From NCBI GenBank assembly GCA_905250885.1, contig CAJNOQ010001095.1, positions 1 to 36,094 of the forward strand: a DNA stretch of 36,094 nt. Direction: 5' to 3'. The DNA is from Didymodactylos carnosus. Taxonomy: Eukaryota > Rotifera > Eurotatoria > Philodinida > Philodinidae. Every line of letters starts with the position of its first letter. The stretch's first letter is position 1. The position numbers were made by a program, and so were the translations under genes. The notes beneath the pieces are model-generated. The model made no database searches. It was not told the origin of the DNA and was given only the letters and a program-made list of their open reading frames with translations. Positions 34,309 through 36,094 of this stretch are shown in pieces.

Positions 34309-34540
34309 TATAAATATGTAGTTCGATAAAGTATCAAATTCTGAGTAAAATGCTGTACTATTCAAACTTTTTTGATCGATTTTCAAGGAACTACAGCTTT
34401 TGAGATGTGGCTGGACCAAAAGTCCAGCAGAAAAACTGCATTTTTGGAAGCTTGATTTCTCTGTACACAAATGTCACATAAATTTGGATATTGTAGCATT
34501 TTACTCAGAATATGATGCTCTATCGAACTGCTTATTTATA
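34309..34540. repeat. 232-bp imperfect hairpin
   Basis: The left arm 34309-34360 and the reverse complement of 34490-34540 share TTCTGAGTAAAATGCT exactly and about nine in ten positions overall. The centre holds GCTGGAC-CAAAA-GTCCAGC (34410-34428), so the pairing is organised around one axis. It could be a MITE or a transcribed hairpin. No target duplication is evident. Confidence 0.7.
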
Positions 34541-36094
34541 AAAACGGTCTTATCCGCCGCTCTCCTTTCAAATTGTAATAGGGTTTCCGCCCTCCAATAC
34601 GTAAAGCGGCTCAAGTGGATTCTTTACAAGTTTTTATCAAGCTGCATTTGAAAGATATTTTTCATCCTGCCATCTGGCCCTCAAGTTTGACGTACATTTA
34701 GCATCTCCAAAAATCGGAATATAATCTAAATTTTTCGGCTATTAAGTGTCAAATGAATAACTAACATCAACAAACATTTCTTCTGTAAACGGGAAAGATA
34801 AGAAAAAAAGACTCGGCATGCTGAAAAAAGAAAATTTAGCAATAATTAGTCTATTCTCAGCACGCTATAGTCTTTTCTTTGTCTGCCGCAATTTTAGTTA
34901 GTTTATTCCTACCGATTATTATTTTATATTATTTTATTGTATGTTGACAAGTCAGCAGGAAGAAGGAAGAATACCCGGCCTTACGGCTACCGTTACCGGT
35001 GTAGGGGGTCGAATTATGTCAAACTGTGGTAAAGAAATTTTTGTTGACTCGCTCTATCTTCTTTTGGGAGATATCATCGCAACTGTGGTCAAAATGGGGT
35101 TGTGCGTAATTTCCAAAATTTTCATTGACCTAGGTGATCAAGTTGGTTTTAAAATGAATCGAACGAATGCGACTAGAGGTTAGCAAAGCCAGATTTTTGA
35201 ATATTTGCGTAATGTCGGCATTAGAAGGCGAAAATCTCAAAAAATCTTTATGAAGTTTCGAAAATTCTCCTCGGTCTTGATAACCAGGCTATTAAGATAT
35301 TTAAATTCTAAAATTGAGCCTTGTCAGTCTCTAGCGACATTCGTTAGCTTCATTCTAAAACTAACTTGAGCTCTCACCATTTACCTCAACGAAAACTTTT
35401 AGGGATATGAGCAGGCCTGAATGAAAAAAATAATTTTTACAGAAAATGCTGTGCATTCTAGGATTTGTAGTAAAATGCTTATTAGCTTTTTGTAATGCTA
35501 GGTGACATAGAGTTGTGCTATGTTTTATTTTAATGAGAAACATTTTGATCTACAAATCTAGAGGTTAAGAAAAATTTAACTGCATAAGTATCCAGAAAAA
35601 ACTAGTGTTTGAAAATGTTGTATTACTAGGCTCCTAGAAAACTTGTGCAAAAAACATCACTAAGACCATGAAACTTGATGTATTCGAAAGTAAACAATCT
35701 GTGCTATCCGATCCTATATTTATCTAAAATCGACTTTTCTATCTAGGGAGAAAAGCCTCTAAGTAACCGCAAACACAAAATGCAAATTCAAATTGGTACG
35801 CTCAAAAAGATTATTTGAACATGATTCTGTCTATTTTTGTTGAGTCCACCTATAAGACGTCCGGTGTGAAAAAAGCTTTCTTCAAAATCTTTTGACATGC
35901 ACCGGTATTAACGATAAATTTTACCTTTTTTCTGAAACGGATTGGATGAAAAGTATATATATTAAAGTTTTTCTAACAACTGAGTTTTGTAGAACAAACA
36001 TTTTTCTACAAGATGAGCTATGGCGGAAGCCTTCATGTTTTCTATTTCTGCCGCAGTCGCTTTTCGACAAAGAGCCCTAAATCGGTTATAATCG
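34541..36094. other. right-edge intergenic sequence
   Basis: No gene recognised. The open frame at 34941-35183 has no family resemblance. A loose inverted repeat, GGCATGCTGA against TCAGCACGCT, lies at about 34816-34866. Confidence 0.35.

Noticed and set aside
34941-35183. 80-codon open frame starting ATGTTGACAAGTCAGCAGGA
   Set aside because: Less AT-driven than its surroundings, but no domain, splice sites or context support a gene.
1-36094. tRNA, rRNA and CRISPR arrays
   Set aside because: No box A/box B pairs, rRNA-like stretches or regularly spaced repeats were noticed. A dedicated covariance search would be needed to exclude small RNAs.

Overview
The window looks like metazoan nuclear DNA: AT-rich, with short GT-AG introns (about 55 to 460 bp), long gene-free stretches packed with transposon debris, and two animal translational regulators. 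The short introns, a LINE of a style I associate with bdelloid rotifers, and a vWA family that seems to fit that group suggest a bdelloid rotifer. That assignment is inference. All four intact genes are on the + strand.

Layout. 1-5.4 kb: a 3 kb element with long terminal inverted repeats (302-3356), a hAT-like MITE (4389-4555) and a possible promoter (about 3826). 5.4-8.4 kb: a five-exon CPEB1/Orb-class gene (5426-7764) with a U-rich 3' UTR. 8.4-13.8 kb: transposon-rich spacer with a long-TIR element (8838-9775), a GGTTC-rich repeat, a hairpin, and an internally deleted hAT transposon (11649-12419) with a perfect 8-bp target duplication. 13.8-19.5 kb: an eleven-exon Pumilio gene (13882-18280, 996 aa) with a complete eight-repeat PUM-HD and a long 3' UTR. 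22.8-27.7 kb: two tandem vWA-domain paralogues (320 and 313 aa) with N-terminal PPxY motifs and C-terminal CAAX boxes. 28-36 kb: no intact gene, but a decayed LINE on the - strand (29597-31419) interrupted by an inverted-repeat element, two more MITEs, and a long imperfect hairpin.

How the genes may work together. Pumilio and CPEB are both 3' UTR-binding regulators of mRNA translation and poly(A) length, and are known to act on shared targets in animal germ cells. Here they are neighbours. The CPEB 3' UTR carries five UUUUAU elements and one UGUACAUA Pumilio site. The Pumilio 3' UTR carries three UGUACAUA sites. Auto- and cross-regulation is therefore a testable idea. The vWA pair looks like membrane-anchored, calcium/magnesium-binding adaptors able to recruit WW-domain proteins. 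I know no established function for them.

All exon structures were built by hand from splice signals, reading phase and family similarity. For all four genes the joined exons give lengths divisible by three with no internal stop.
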